A stretch of 33,105 nucleotides of DNA from Chloroflexota bacterium (GTDB lineage: Bacteria > Chloroflexota > Anaerolineae > Anaerolineales > Anaerolineaceae): contig JAJZTR010000006.1 of NCBI GenBank assembly GCA_021848775.1, positions 1-33,105 on the forward strand. The letters are read 5' to 3'. Under the pieces are notes generated by a model. That model saw only the letters and a list, made by a program, of their open reading frames with translations. It was not told the origin of the DNA and did not search any database. A program made the translations under genes and the position numbers. Positions within the stretch are counted from its first letter, which is position 1. Each line of letters begins with the position of its first letter. Below, in pieces: positions 24,038 to 33,105 of this stretch.

Positions 24038-26035
24038 TTACCGAAAAATAAGCGGCAGGAAGACTTTGAGTGGAACTGCCTCGGTCACATCAGAGCAGAC
24101 CGTTTCGCTGTCCACTGTCGCACACACCTGGAAGGAGCCGCCAACAAATGGGGCGGTGAAGGTGGTTTGAGCTGCGCCGGAAGTTGTGAAACCGCTGGCA
24201 GGGTTAACTGAGCCAAGGGTGATTGCGCTGAAATTCGCCGGGATGCCATTGGGGACGAAGCCGGCACTGGATGTGTCTACCAACAATGAGTTATTAATCA
24301 GATTGGCTGTAAAAACCGAGGTTCCGCCAGCCGGCACGGATGTAGGATTTACTGCTGTACTTAAGACCAGCCAGGGAGATAACAGATCTGGATTATTATT
24401 TACCGCGGTGTCACACCCGGGCGCGCCGGGTCCTGCGTTACAGCCCCACCAGTTATTAACCAGGCTGATGCCCAGGCCTGTATCGTTTTGAACCCCGACA
24501 CCATTTCCAGCAATACGGTTGTGATGAAAGTCATCCAATTTGGATTGTGCGATTGGGCCGGCGGCAATCACGCCATAGTTGTTGCCGCTAATGTCATTGC
24601 TTACCACGCTGCTGGTATCCAAATACCCGGAACCGCAAACAGTAACACCGTCAATAGGCGGGTCGGCCGGATCGCATTGATAGAATGACAGGCCGGCGTC
24701 GAATCCCGTCCCAGGACCGCCAATGCTGTTCCCGGTCACCTCCACGGCCAGCACGTTATTGCCAGATCCGGTGCTGGTGCCGAAACCCGCATCAATTTCA
24801 ATGCCAAAAGTTTTTGTGTTCGAAAGGCTGCCCACATACGAAACAGTATTGTTGTTTATTGCCACACTTAACGGAACCCCGGTAAGCACTGCGTTCAGCA
24901 TTTCCAATGCAGGTGGATCGACAGGAGAAAGAATATCCTTTGAGCGGTCGGTCACAAGAATGCCATAAATGTTCTGTCCAGGGTTTTGCGCCGTCCCTGG
25001 TTTGAAAACCTGAATCTGGTTTCCAGAAATTTCCCGGTGATTGCCAAGATCTTCCGGATCGGTAGAGTACACGATCCCCGCCTGAGCACCGGTGATCACA
25101 TTGTTCAAGGTGTCAGCGGGTGTAGAAATACAGAGAATGCTCACAGCTACCAACGGATCGGGTTTTCCTGAATTATTAATAGCGATATCTGAAATGATAT
25201 TTTCTTGAATTGTGCCGATACTCAGAGGAGCTTCGATTTGTATTCCATTTTGTGCCACTGTCGCGTTTGGCGTACCATAAATTGTGTTTCCCTCAATCAA
25301 GAAGGTCAGAGGTGTTGGCCAGGCGTGGGTGGTGAGCGAAATCGCATTTTTATGGAAATTTGAGATCGTGTTTGCCAGTATATCAACGGAGAGCGATCTG
25401 TTTTGATCTGAATTATAGACATAGATACCGACACCTGTATAAGTGTTGTCGAAAGCTGTGCCGCGGATACCACTGATAACATTGTTTATCGCTGCACCCC
25501 CCGCGTTTCGATAGGCAATCGCAAAATAGCGTGGGTAGGTGGGGCTGGCTTTGTTTGCTCCATTGATAGTAAAACCCTGTACGGTTGCCACCACATCCTG
25601 CACGCAAATGATGGGATAGTTGGTGAGGAGGGGAGAATTGCATGCTTCTTTAAGAGTTTTTGGTGGATTAATGACAGCGCTTTCATTCGTCAGCAAGGTC
25701 AGATTTTTATCAATAGAAACCTGCTCGGTATACGTGCCTGCTTTTACTTCAATCGTATCATTGATGGCTGCTGCGATCACTCCCTCCTGGATGGTTGCGA
25801 ATGAATCGGTGCCAAAGGCTGTCGCAGGGCCCGCACCGTCGGGATCAGATCCAGGGGTAGCTCCAATCCAATCATCATCGACATAAATTGTGGCAGCAGC
25901 TTGCGCTGGCTGGATAATCCCAAACACAAGGGAAAATAAAAGGATTGCACCTATCCCAAGTAATGTCGGGCGAAAAAGCCATTTAATTAATCGTTTATTC
26001 GTTTTTTCCTCCCGTGATAACCCCCAGCCCTGCAA
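24038..26035 (-). CDS. Secreted right-handed parallel beta-helix repeat protein (NosD/pectate-lyase-like fold)
   Basis: Signal-like N-term 'LLGIGAILLFSLVFGIIQPAQAAATIYVDDDW'; 'FATIQEGVIAAAINDTIEVKAGTYTEQVSIDKNLTLL'; repeated 'N.ISGN.YGV', 'GNTIYG', 'NNTVSYVG'; C-term '...KVFLPLIFR'. Confidence 0.85.
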   Translation of the reverse strand: MQGWGLSREEKTNKRLIKWLFRPTLLGIGAILLFSLVFGIIQPAQAAATIYVDDDWIGATPGSDPDGAGPATAFGTDSFATIQEGVIAAAINDTIEVKAGTYTEQVSIDKNLTLLTNESAVINPPKTLKEACNSPLLTNYPIICVQDVVATVQGFTINGANKASPTYPRYFAIAYRNAGGAAINNVISGIRGTAFDNTYTGVGIYVYNSDQNRSLSVDILANTISNFHKNAISLTTHAWPTPLTFLIEGNTIYGTPNATVAQNGIQIEAPLSIGTIQENIISDIAINNSGKPDPLVAVSILCISTPADTLNNVITGAQAGIVYSTDPEDLGNHREISGNQIQVFKPGTAQNPGQNIYGILVTDRSKDILSPVDPPALEMLNAVLTGVPLSVAINNNTVSYVGSLSNTKTFGIEIDAGFGTSTGSGNNVLAVEVTGNSIGGPGTGFDAGLSFYQCDPADPPIDGVTVCGSGYLDTSSVVSNDISGNNYGVIAAGPIAQSKLDDFHHNRIAGNGVGVQNDTGLGISLVNNWWGCNAGPGAPGCDTAVNNNPDLLSPWLVLSTAVNPTSVPAGGTSVFTANLINNSLLVDTSSAGFVPNGIPANFSAITLGSVNPASGFTTSGAAQTTFTAPFVGGSFQVCATVDSETVCSDVTEAVPLKVFLPLIFR

Positions 26036-26283
26036 TTATCTGGCGGGTTCCCTCGATTGTCGAGCACTATAGTTACCAATAAAATCAAAGCGAATAATGC
26101 CCAAACCAGCGTGCTGGAAATATTGAAAGGTTAAAAAAACCAATTTATCGAGTAATTCTAAATCTTCAATCATATTTGTAATAGTATAAACCGGATTAAG
26201 TTCCAATCCAATGCGTTGGTTAGGTTTTGGGCCGATTCTTGGTAAACTCTATAAATTTCTTATGTGCCGCAATATTAAACATC

Positions 26284-26307
26284 GCGGGAGCCTTTTCCGG
26301 CTCCCGC
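26284..26307 (-). terminator. Hairpin downstream of the M3 peptidase gene
   Basis: Perfect 9-bp GC-rich stem GCGGGAGCC-N6-GGCTCCCGC; weak T-richness after it. Confidence 0.55.
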
Positions 26308-26334
26308 AAGATTTCCCTTCTTGTTTGTCATCAA

Positions 26335-28137
26335 TTACAGAGCGCTGTAACGTTCCACACGCTTGCCAATGATGCTCAAACTGCCGCGCCAGAAATCCGG
26401 CTGGCGGATATCAATACCAAACCGGGCGGCCAGGGCAGCCGCATCCCCCATTCCGGTGGATGCCAGCAGGGCTTTGTACTCAGGGACGAAGCTTGTGCCG
26501 CGCTGTTGGTAAATCGCGTACAAACCAGTGCCGAACAACAATCCGAAGGCATAGGGGAAGTTGTAGAACGCCAGATAGGAGCTGTAATAGTGCGGCTTCC
26601 AGGTCCACATCCATTTTTGCAGGTAGCGCTCATCCAATCCGTCGCCGTAGGCTTCCTTCTGCGCATTTTCCATAATTTCACAGAACTCATCGGCGGAAAG
26701 TTCAGCCTGCTCGCGGCGCTTGAAGATTTCCGACTCGAACAGGAAGCGCGAATAAATATCGACAATCACCTGCGAATCGCCAGTTAAAGCCGCTTCCAGA
26801 ATCGCCCACAGCTCATCCGCATCTTTGGCCTGCTCCATGACCGCTTCGACCACGATGGTCTCGCACATGATGGACGCGGTTTCCGCCATGGTCATCGGTG
26901 TGGTGCGCTGCAGTTCGGTGCGCCCGGCTTTGAACATGCAATCGTTATGGAACGCGTGCCCCAGCTCGTGCGCCAGCGTGCTGACCACATCCAGCGAGCC
27001 GTCAAAGCTTAGCAATACCCGCGATTCTTTCACGCCAGGCACCGACATGCAGAACGCCCCGCCGCGTTTACCGCTGCGCTGCTCGGCGTCGATCCAGCCG
27101 CTGTCGAAGGCACGGCGGGCAAAGTCAGAGAGGTCCGGCGAGAATTTGGCAAAGTTGTCCAACACAAAAGCACGTGCCTCGTCATAGGTATACGTTCGGC
27201 TGGTTTTACCACCGGGGGCAAACAAATCCCACCAAGCCAGTTTCTCCTTGCCCAGTTTACGCGCTTTTGCCTGGAAATAACGCCGGAACATGGGCAGCGA
27301 TTCACGCATCGCAGTCAGCATGGCGTCCAGGGTCTGGCGGTCGATGCGGTTGATTTCCAAAGCCGAATGCAGGGCATCGGTGCGTCCACGATGCTTGTTG
27401 AGTGTGACCGAAGTGCCTTTAACACCGTTCAGGGCAGCCGCCAGCGGTTCTTTCATACTCTGCCAGGCAGCATTTTCCGCCTCGTAGGCTCTGCGGCGCA
27501 CATCTTCATCCGGGTGGGAGCGCAAGTTGATCAGGGCTGGCATGGATAGCTTTTGTACTTTTCCATCCAATTCGAAATCCACCGTCATCTGCGAGGTGAC
27601 CGTGCCCTGTAGTTTATCCCAGGCGTTGGCGCCGCTCAAATTGAGTTCAGCCGCCAGTGCTTCTTCAGCCGGGCTCATCAGGAACTTGCTTTGTTCAGCG
27701 GTCTCACTCAACATGAATGCATGCTCTTGTGCCGGACCCGGAGCGGCGGTGATTTGCGGCAGCAGAGGAGCAATTTTCCCAATCCATGCCTTAACACGGG
27801 TATTCAAAATATTTGCCTGAACTGAGATTCGTTCAAACTCCGATTCCTTGCGCATGGCAAAAGTATTGAAAGAGTCGGTCGAAACAAACGAGTTAATGTA
27901 GGCGCTCAGGGTGTGCCCCAACAACAAAGTGTTGTTGAGCTCGGTCAGCAGGTCATTAACCTGCCGGGTAACCAGCGCCGGATCGCTGGAAGCGTCCAGG
28001 CTTTCCAGCCCGGAAACACGCTTTTCCAAATCGCCAAGCATCGATTTCCAGCGCTCGATGTCAGCGGAGAACTGTGGGGAATCTAAACCGGGATAAACAT
28101 TGGACAAATCCCAGCGGGGCGGAACTGTTGCAGACAT
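26335..28137 (-). CDS. Oligoendopeptidase F-type M3 metallopeptidase
   Basis: 'TLAHELGHAFHND' HExxH zinc motif; 'TPMTMAETASIMCETIV'; C-term 'KPHYYSSYLAFYNFPYAFGLLFGTGLY'. Start MSATV at 28137. Confidence 0.93.
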   Translation of the reverse strand: MSATVPPRWDLSNVYPGLDSPQFSADIERWKSMLGDLEKRVSGLESLDASSDPALVTRQVNDLLTELNNTLLLGHTLSAYINSFVSTDSFNTFAMRKESEFERISVQANILNTRVKAWIGKIAPLLPQITAAPGPAQEHAFMLSETAEQSKFLMSPAEEALAAELNLSGANAWDKLQGTVTSQMTVDFELDGKVQKLSMPALINLRSHPDEDVRRRAYEAENAAWQSMKEPLAAALNGVKGTSVTLNKHRGRTDALHSALEINRIDRQTLDAMLTAMRESLPMFRRYFQAKARKLGKEKLAWWDLFAPGGKTSRTYTYDEARAFVLDNFAKFSPDLSDFARRAFDSGWIDAEQRSGKRGGAFCMSVPGVKESRVLLSFDGSLDVVSTLAHELGHAFHNDCMFKAGRTELQRTTPMTMAETASIMCETIVVEAVMEQAKDADELWAILEAALTGDSQVIVDIYSRFLFESEIFKRREQAELSADEFCEIMENAQKEAYGDGLDERYLQKWMWTWKPHYYSSYLAFYNFPYAFGLLFGTGLYAIYQQRGTSFVPEYKALLASTGMGDAAALAARFGIDIRQPDFWRGSLSIIGKRVERYSAL

Positions 28138-28224
28138 GGTCGATCCTTTCAATAACAGAGGTCGGAATGGAAAATACCAAACCAGTATATTATATCCAAT
28201 CTGCCCTGCTTAACGACCCCCACT

Positions 28225-29682
28225 TCAGGCGGTTAAAATGGCCTTCGCCTGCTCGTAGGCTTCCTGCGGCGAGAGGGAAAGAAGCGCATCACCTGGCTGA
28301 AGAATCATTCCGCCGTTGGGCACTAAAAATTCATCCCCGCGGGCAATCAGCACGATCAAGTAATCGGGTGGCAGATCGAGCTGATAAATAGCCTTGCCTA
28401 TTGATTTGGCTCCCGGGGGAATCTGAATTTCAAGCAGATCACCGCGAATATTTTTACCGGGAACATATTCGATCGGATAATCCCGACTGACCGGCGCATC
28501 CGCATCTACTTTGAGCAGCCGGGCAACATAAGGGATGGTGGTTCCCTGGACCAATACCGAAGCCAGAACCACAAAAAACACAATGTTGAAAATGGTACTG
28601 GCGACCGGAACCCCCATTACCAGTGGATATGTGGCCAGGATAATCGGCACCGCACCGCGCAGGCCAACCCAGGAAATAAAAGCGCGTTCGCGCCATTTGA
28701 ATTTTGATTTGGCAAGGCAAATGACCACACTGACCGGTCTGGATAAAAAGATCAGGCCCAGCGCGATCAAAGTACCTGAAACCGCCACGGCCGGCAGTTC
28801 TGAGGGGAACACGAACAACCCGAGCGTGAGGAACATGATAATCTGCATCATCCATGCCAGACCATCATAGAAGCGGAGCATGCTTTTCTTGTGCAAAAAT
28901 TCACTGCGTCCCATCAGGAGCCCGAAGATATACACCGCCAGAAACCCGCTGCCGCCGATGATGTCTGCAAGGCCAAAGGTGAGAAATACCAGTCCAAAGG
29001 TAAGCACCGGATATAGCCCGTCATACCCCAGTCGGAGGCGGTTGATGAGGAACAGTCCGACCCTGGCAGCTGCATATCCCAGAACTCCGCCCAGGATCAT
29101 TTGTTGGAAGAACAGCAGGATCACATCGAGGAAGGTCGTTTCTGGAATGGTGAGCAGTTGGATGAACCCGATGGTGAGAAAGAATGCCATCGGGTCGTTG
29201 CTGCCCGATTCGAGCTCGAGGATGGGCTTTATCCCACCTTTCAGCCAGATGTCGCGCGAGCGAAGGATGGAAAATATTGCTGCGGCATCTGTCGACGAGA
29301 CGATGGCACCCAGCAGCAGGCTTTCCAGCCAGTCGAAACGCAGTACGACATGCGCGATTCCGGCTGTGATGGAAGCCGAGACGAGCACGCCGAGCGTCGC
29401 CAGAATCAGCGATTCTTTGAAGTATGGGCGAACGCTCTTCCAGTCAGTGTCCAAGCCGCCTGAAAAGAGGATGATGGCCAGCGCAACCATGCCCACCCAC
29501 TGGGCGATGGCCGGGTCATCAAAGTAAATTCCCCCCGGGCCGTCAGCACCGGCAAGCATGCCAACAACCAGAAAGACAATTAATAACGGTACACCCAGCC
29601 GATCGGAAAATTTGCTGGCGATAACGCTCAGTACCAGCAACAGGGCAGCGCCGACCAAGTAGTACTCGAACGCAATCGGCAT
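28225..29682 (-). CDS. Potassium/proton (CPA1-type, NhaP2/CvrA-like) antiporter with C-terminal TrkA-C-like domain
   Basis: 'LFSGGLDTDWKSVRPYFKESLILATLGVLVSA', 'GAIVSSTDAAAIFSILRSR', 'LELESGSNDPMAFFLT', 'WVGLRGAVPIILATYPL'; C-terminal 'LLEIQIPPGAKSIGKAIYQLDLPPDYLIVLIARGDEFLVPNGGMILQPGDALL'. Confidence 0.93.
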   Translation of the reverse strand: MPIAFEYYLVGAALLLVLSVIASKFSDRLGVPLLIVFLVVGMLAGADGPGGIYFDDPAIAQWVGMVALAIILFSGGLDTDWKSVRPYFKESLILATLGVLVSASITAGIAHVVLRFDWLESLLLGAIVSSTDAAAIFSILRSRDIWLKGGIKPILELESGSNDPMAFFLTIGFIQLLTIPETTFLDVILLFFQQMILGGVLGYAAARVGLFLINRLRLGYDGLYPVLTFGLVFLTFGLADIIGGSGFLAVYIFGLLMGRSEFLHKKSMLRFYDGLAWMMQIIMFLTLGLFVFPSELPAVAVSGTLIALGLIFLSRPVSVVICLAKSKFKWRERAFISWVGLRGAVPIILATYPLVMGVPVASTIFNIVFFVVLASVLVQGTTIPYVARLLKVDADAPVSRDYPIEYVPGKNIRGDLLEIQIPPGAKSIGKAIYQLDLPPDYLIVLIARGDEFLVPNGGMILQPGDALLSLSPQEAYEQAKAILTA

Positions 29683-29918
29683 GATCGGGTTTGGTCCTTA
29701 TAAGGATTGATGAATTTCAGGCCAGTTTCAACTACTGTCGCACTTTAATTATACCAGCGCAGACATCGTTTCCCATTCGATCCAAAGGTTTTTACCTGCA
29801 GCAACCATTCTCCAGCGAAACAAAGCCGCATTTACACCAGCCTGGATCCTTGCCATGGGTATAATTATGGCGCAGGATCATTCCCCTCGAAGACCGCTCC
29901 CTTCCTAGGCAATCCCCT

Positions 29919-31163
29919 TTGACCTCGACCTCAACCTCATCGAGAAAGACCAGCCGGATCATGGCGCCAATCGGTATAGGGCTGGCATTTTCTCTGCTTG
30001 GCGATACCACCCTCTATACTGTTTTACCCGACCCGGATATCGCTGCCCAGGCCGGGCTGACCCTGGCGGTTGTAGGCGTAATTCTTGGGATGAACCGCCT
30101 GATCCGTCTGTTGACCAACGGGGTATTTGGTCTGCTCTTTGACCGCCAGCCGAGGCGCAGAATCATGCTGGTTGGCATGCTGGTTGGCGGGCTATCGACC
30201 CTCTCTTATGCAGTCAGCCAGGGGCCGCTCCTCATACTCATCGGGCGTGTGGTTTGGGGTGCTGCCTGGTCAGCCATGTGGATCGGAGCAAACACAATTT
30301 CACTGGACATCTCCGGCCATGAAAACCGCGGACGGGTCACCGGACAGCTGCAAATGTGGTTCTATTTTGCCGTGACTTTTTCGGCCCTGGCCAGCGGTCT
30401 GTTCACCGACTGGCTCGGTTACCGCGGCGGATTGTTCCTCTCTGCCAGCTTTTCCGCGATTGGTTTCCTGTTGTGGCTGTTGTTCCTGCCGGAAACCCGT
30501 CCTGATCCGGCTGAGGCAGAAACGCTTTCGGAGATAAAAGCAAGCTCACCGTCCTATCCCTGGCTGGCGCTGGCAGCCACCTCCATCCCGCTGTTCGCCA
30601 TGGGGTTTGCCTTTTTTGGCGTCCTCAATGCCACCAATATCCTTTGGCTGGGTCAATTCGTCGATGGTGGGATCAATCTCGGCAGGGTGGTGCTGCCAAT
30701 TGCCACGCTTAGTGGAGCACTATTAGCCGGCCGGGTGCTGCTGTCCACGCTGGGAGCGCCGATTGCAGGGGCAGCCTCTGATAAACTGCAGCGCCGCTGG
30801 GGAATCATGACCATCTTGCTGTTACTGGCACTCGCGGGTATGCTGCTGATGAGCCAGACTCAACCGTGGATTGCGTTTAGCGGCGCAGTGGTGATATCCA
30901 TTATGACCGGCGGGGTCTCTGCCCTGTCCAGCGCCCTGATCGGTGACCGCATGGCAAAAGAATGGCACGGGCGGTCCCTGGGTTTTCTCTACACCGCCAG
31001 AGATTTAGGCGCAACCGTCGGCCCGCCTATTGCCCTGGCCTTAACCCCTTTGCTCGGATTGGGCACAGTCTACCGCCTGACCGCTGGCCTGATCGCCCTG
31101 GCAGCCCTGGTGGCAGGATGGATGTCGCTGCGCGAGAGGCGGCGGCAGCCCGGCTTAATCTAA
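29919..31163 (+). CDS. Major facilitator superfamily transporter
   Basis: 12-TM pattern; 'GVFGLLFDRQPRRRIMLVGMLVGGLS' MFS loop 2-3 motif; second-half motif 'GAPIAGAASDKLQRRWGIM'. Start TTG 29919 or ATG 29961. Confidence 0.88.
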   Translation: MTSTSTSSRKTSRIMAPIGIGLAFSLLGDTTLYTVLPDPDIAAQAGLTLAVVGVILGMNRLIRLLTNGVFGLLFDRQPRRRIMLVGMLVGGLSTLSYAVSQGPLLILIGRVVWGAAWSAMWIGANTISLDISGHENRGRVTGQLQMWFYFAVTFSALASGLFTDWLGYRGGLFLSASFSAIGFLLWLLFLPETRPDPAEAETLSEIKASSPSYPWLALAATSIPLFAMGFAFFGVLNATNILWLGQFVDGGINLGRVVLPIATLSGALLAGRVLLSTLGAPIAGAASDKLQRRWGIMTILLLLALAGMLLMSQTQPWIAFSGAVVISIMTGGVSALSSALIGDRMAKEWHGRSLGFLYTARDLGATVGPPIALALTPLLGLGTVYRLTAGLIALAALVAGWMSLRERRRQPGLI

Positions 31164-31173
31164 AATACGGCTA

Positions 31174-31182
31174 TGGTATACT
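31174..31182 (+). promoter_or_regulatory. Extended -10 promoter candidate (TGGTATACT)
   Basis: TGnTATACT upstream of the ABC-F ATG at 31255. Confidence 0.4.
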
Positions 31183-31254
31183 CTTCATCGCCGGGGGAAA
31201 GGGATCGATCCCGCGCCGGTGTTGTTTTATCTCGGGTTTAATTCTTGAAACTTT

Positions 31255-33105
31255 ATGTCTCTACTGACCGCTAACGCGCTTGCCAAATCCTTTGGCCCGG
31301 TGGACATCTTCAGCGATGTCTCATTGAGCATCCCGCACCGCGCCCGCATTGGGCTTGTGGGTCCCAACGGTGTCGGAAAAACCACCCTGATGCGAATTCT
31401 GCTGGGTGAGGATGAACCTTCTGCCGGCGAGGTGCTGCGCGCGCGCGGCTTGCGCATGGGGTACTTGCCGCAGGAAGCACGCCTGCAGTCCGACCGCACC
31501 CTCTGGCAGGAATGCCTGACTGTCTTCACCAGTTTACTGGAGCAGCAGGCGGAACTGGCCCGTTTGGAAACCGCCATGGCAGACCCGGATCAGGCTGAGG
31601 CCTCATTGATTGCCTATGGCCGCCTCCAGCAAGCATTCGAACATAGCGGGGGTTACACCTTTGAAACCCGCATGCGCCAGACCCTCACCGGTCTCGGGTT
31701 TTCGCGGGCCGATCTCAACCGCCCTTTGGCGCATCTCTCAGGCGGGCAGCGCACGCGCGCTTTGCTGGCCAAATTGCTGCTGGACGAGCCTGACCTGTTG
31801 CTGCTGGACGAGCCCACCAATCACCTGGATATGGCGGCTATCGAATGGCTGGAGAATTATCTGAAGGATTGGCCAGGGGCAGTGCTGATTGTGGAGCACG
31901 ATCGCTATTTTTTGGATCAAGTTGTCGATACGATTTGGGAAATGACCCCGGCACTGGAAGTCTACCGCGGCAATTATTCAGCATACCTGATGCAGCGGGA
32001 AGAACATTACCAGCGGCAATTGGATGAGTATCAGGCGCAGCAGGAATTTATCGAAAAAGAAGAAGACTATATCCGGCGCAACATCGCCGGTCAAAACACA
32101 CGTCAGGCACAAGGTCGGCGGCGCCGGCTTGAGCGCATGCTCGAAGAAGTGCGGCTCGCCCCGCCCAAACAATCGCGAAAAATGCGTTTCCGCTTGCAGG
32201 CTGGCGGCCGGTCCGGCGATCTGGTTTTACGCACCGAAGCCTTGAGCGTGGGCTACCAGGATGAGGGCCGCCCGTTATTCACCGCCCCTGATCTGTTGTT
32301 GAAACGCGGAGAATGCGCGGCGGTCATCGGGCCTAACGGCGCCGGCAAGACTACGTTCCTCAAAACCCTGCTCGAGCAGGTCCCGCCTTACAGTGGTGAA
32401 GTACGCCTGGGTGCCAGCCTGCAAATTGGTTACTTTGCCCAGGCCCACGAGGGTCTGCACGCCGACAGCACGCTGATGGAAGAAATCAACAGGGTATCCC
32501 CGCACATGCTGCCAGCCGAGGTGCGTGATTACCTGGCAAAATTCCTGTTCACCGGCGACGATGTATTCAAAGAGGTCAAGCTGCTTTCTGGCGGCGAGCG
32601 CGGCCGGCTGGCGCTGGCCTGCCTGGCACTGCAAGGTGCCAACCTGCTCTTACTCGACGAGCCTACCAACCATCTCGACCTGCCGTCACAGGAAATGCTT
32701 CAGTCATTGCTGGCTGATTTTCAAGGCTCGATCCTGCTGGTCTCGCACGACCGTTACCTGATCGACGCTCTGGCAACACAGATCTGGGAAGTGGAACCTG
32801 CCAAACGATCGCTGCGCGTTTTCGACGGCACTTATAGTGAGTACCGTACTGCCCGTCAGGGGGAAGCACAGCAGGCTGCCGCTCAAAAGATCGCCGCCCA
32901 GACTGCCAGGGTGGAACTGGATCGTCCCCGCAAATCGGGCAGCGGAGCAGAACGCAAACGCAAGGAACGCATCCGCGTCATCGAGGAAGAAATCGCCAGC
33001 CTGGAGACTCAGCTGGCTGCCCTTTCACGCCAGTTGGAAAATCCACCGGCCGATACTGCTAAAGTGATGCGCCTGGGTCACGACTACCAGAATCTGCAGC
33101 ACGCG
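31255..33105 (+). CDS. ABC-F family ATPase, truncated by window end
   Basis: Frame open from ATG 31255 to the last base (617 codons). Two ATPase domains: 'GLVGPNGVGKTTL...LSGGQRTRALLAKLLLDEPDLLLLDEPTNHLD' and 'GPNGAGKTTFLKTL...LSGGERGRLALACLALQGANLLLLDEPTNHLD'. Confidence 0.95.
   Translation, partial: MSLLTANALAKSFGPVDIFSDVSLSIPHRARIGLVGPNGVGKTTLMRILLGEDEPSAGEVLRARGLRMGYLPQEARLQSDRTLWQECLTVFTSLLEQQAELARLETAMADPDQAEASLIAYGRLQQAFEHSGGYTFETRMRQTLTGLGFSRADLNRPLAHLSGGQRTRALLAKLLLDEPDLLLLDEPTNHLDMAAIEWLENYLKDWPGAVLIVEHDRYFLDQVVDTIWEMTPALEVYRGNYSAYLMQREEHYQRQLDEYQAQQEFIEKEEDYIRRNIAGQNTRQAQGRRRRLERMLEEVRLAPPKQSRKMRFRLQAGGRSGDLVLRTEALSVGYQDEGRPLFTAPDLLLKRGECAAVIGPNGAGKTTFLKTLLEQVPPYSGEVRLGASLQIGYFAQAHEGLHADSTLMEEINRVSPHMLPAEVRDYLAKFLFTGDDVFKEVKLLSGGERGRLALACLALQGANLLLLDEPTNHLDLPSQEMLQSLLADFQGSILLVSHDRYLIDALATQIWEVEPAKRSLRVFDGTYSEYRTARQGEAQQAAAQKIAAQTARVELDRPRKSGSGAERKRKERIRVIEEEIASLETQLAALSRQLENPPADTAKVMRLGHDYQNLQHA

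Noticed and set aside
1-33105. Defence system, prophage, integron, IS element, tRNA/rRNA
   Set aside because: Read both strands for transposase, integrase, nuclease/helicase, reverse transcriptase, toxin-antitoxin and RNA-gene signatures; none seen by eye. A tRNAscan/Infernal/ISfinder run would be needed to exclude them formally.

Overview
The window looks like ordinary chromosomal DNA from a GC-moderate bacterium, probably Chloroflexota/Anaerolineae; that assignment is inferred from protein style (lipoboxes followed by TP-rich linkers, a 'VFLPLIFR' C-terminal tail, DUF5666/DUF5667 proteins). I see about 27 convincing protein-coding genes, two of them cut by the window edges. I see no rRNA, tRNA, CRISPR array, IS element or prophage. 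Contents in order: Zn/Mn-type ABC transporter (ATPase, permease); GlgC; P2-type cation ATPase; DUF2680-like secreted protein; ECF sigma factor with a DUF5667/DUF5666 anti-sigma-like partner and a four-repeat DUF5666 protein with an Asp/His-rich tail; THEP1-like NTPase; a DUF2270-DUF2179 fusion; a methyltransferase; a DtxR/MntR regulator - two-domain multicopper oxidase - ZIP transporter cluster; a second methyltransferase; a small membrane protein; an SH3-like lipoprotein; a lipoprotein-type LCP protein; an SLT-like secreted protein; pirin; tandem paralogous 4-TM proteins; a beta-helix protein; PepF-type M3 peptidase; K+/H+ antiporter; MFS transporter; ABC-F ATPase. The best candidate for an under-described system is the DtxR-MCO-ZIP cluster (12761-15764): the ZIP protein carries an extra extracytoplasmic domain, and a DtxR-box-like inverted repeat lies at the promoter. 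Other notable signals are a perfect 16-bp palindrome in the sigma-factor promoter spacer, a nested inverted repeat between convergent genes, and a 31-codon methyltransferase-like remnant. All family calls are from reading motifs by eye; no searches were run.
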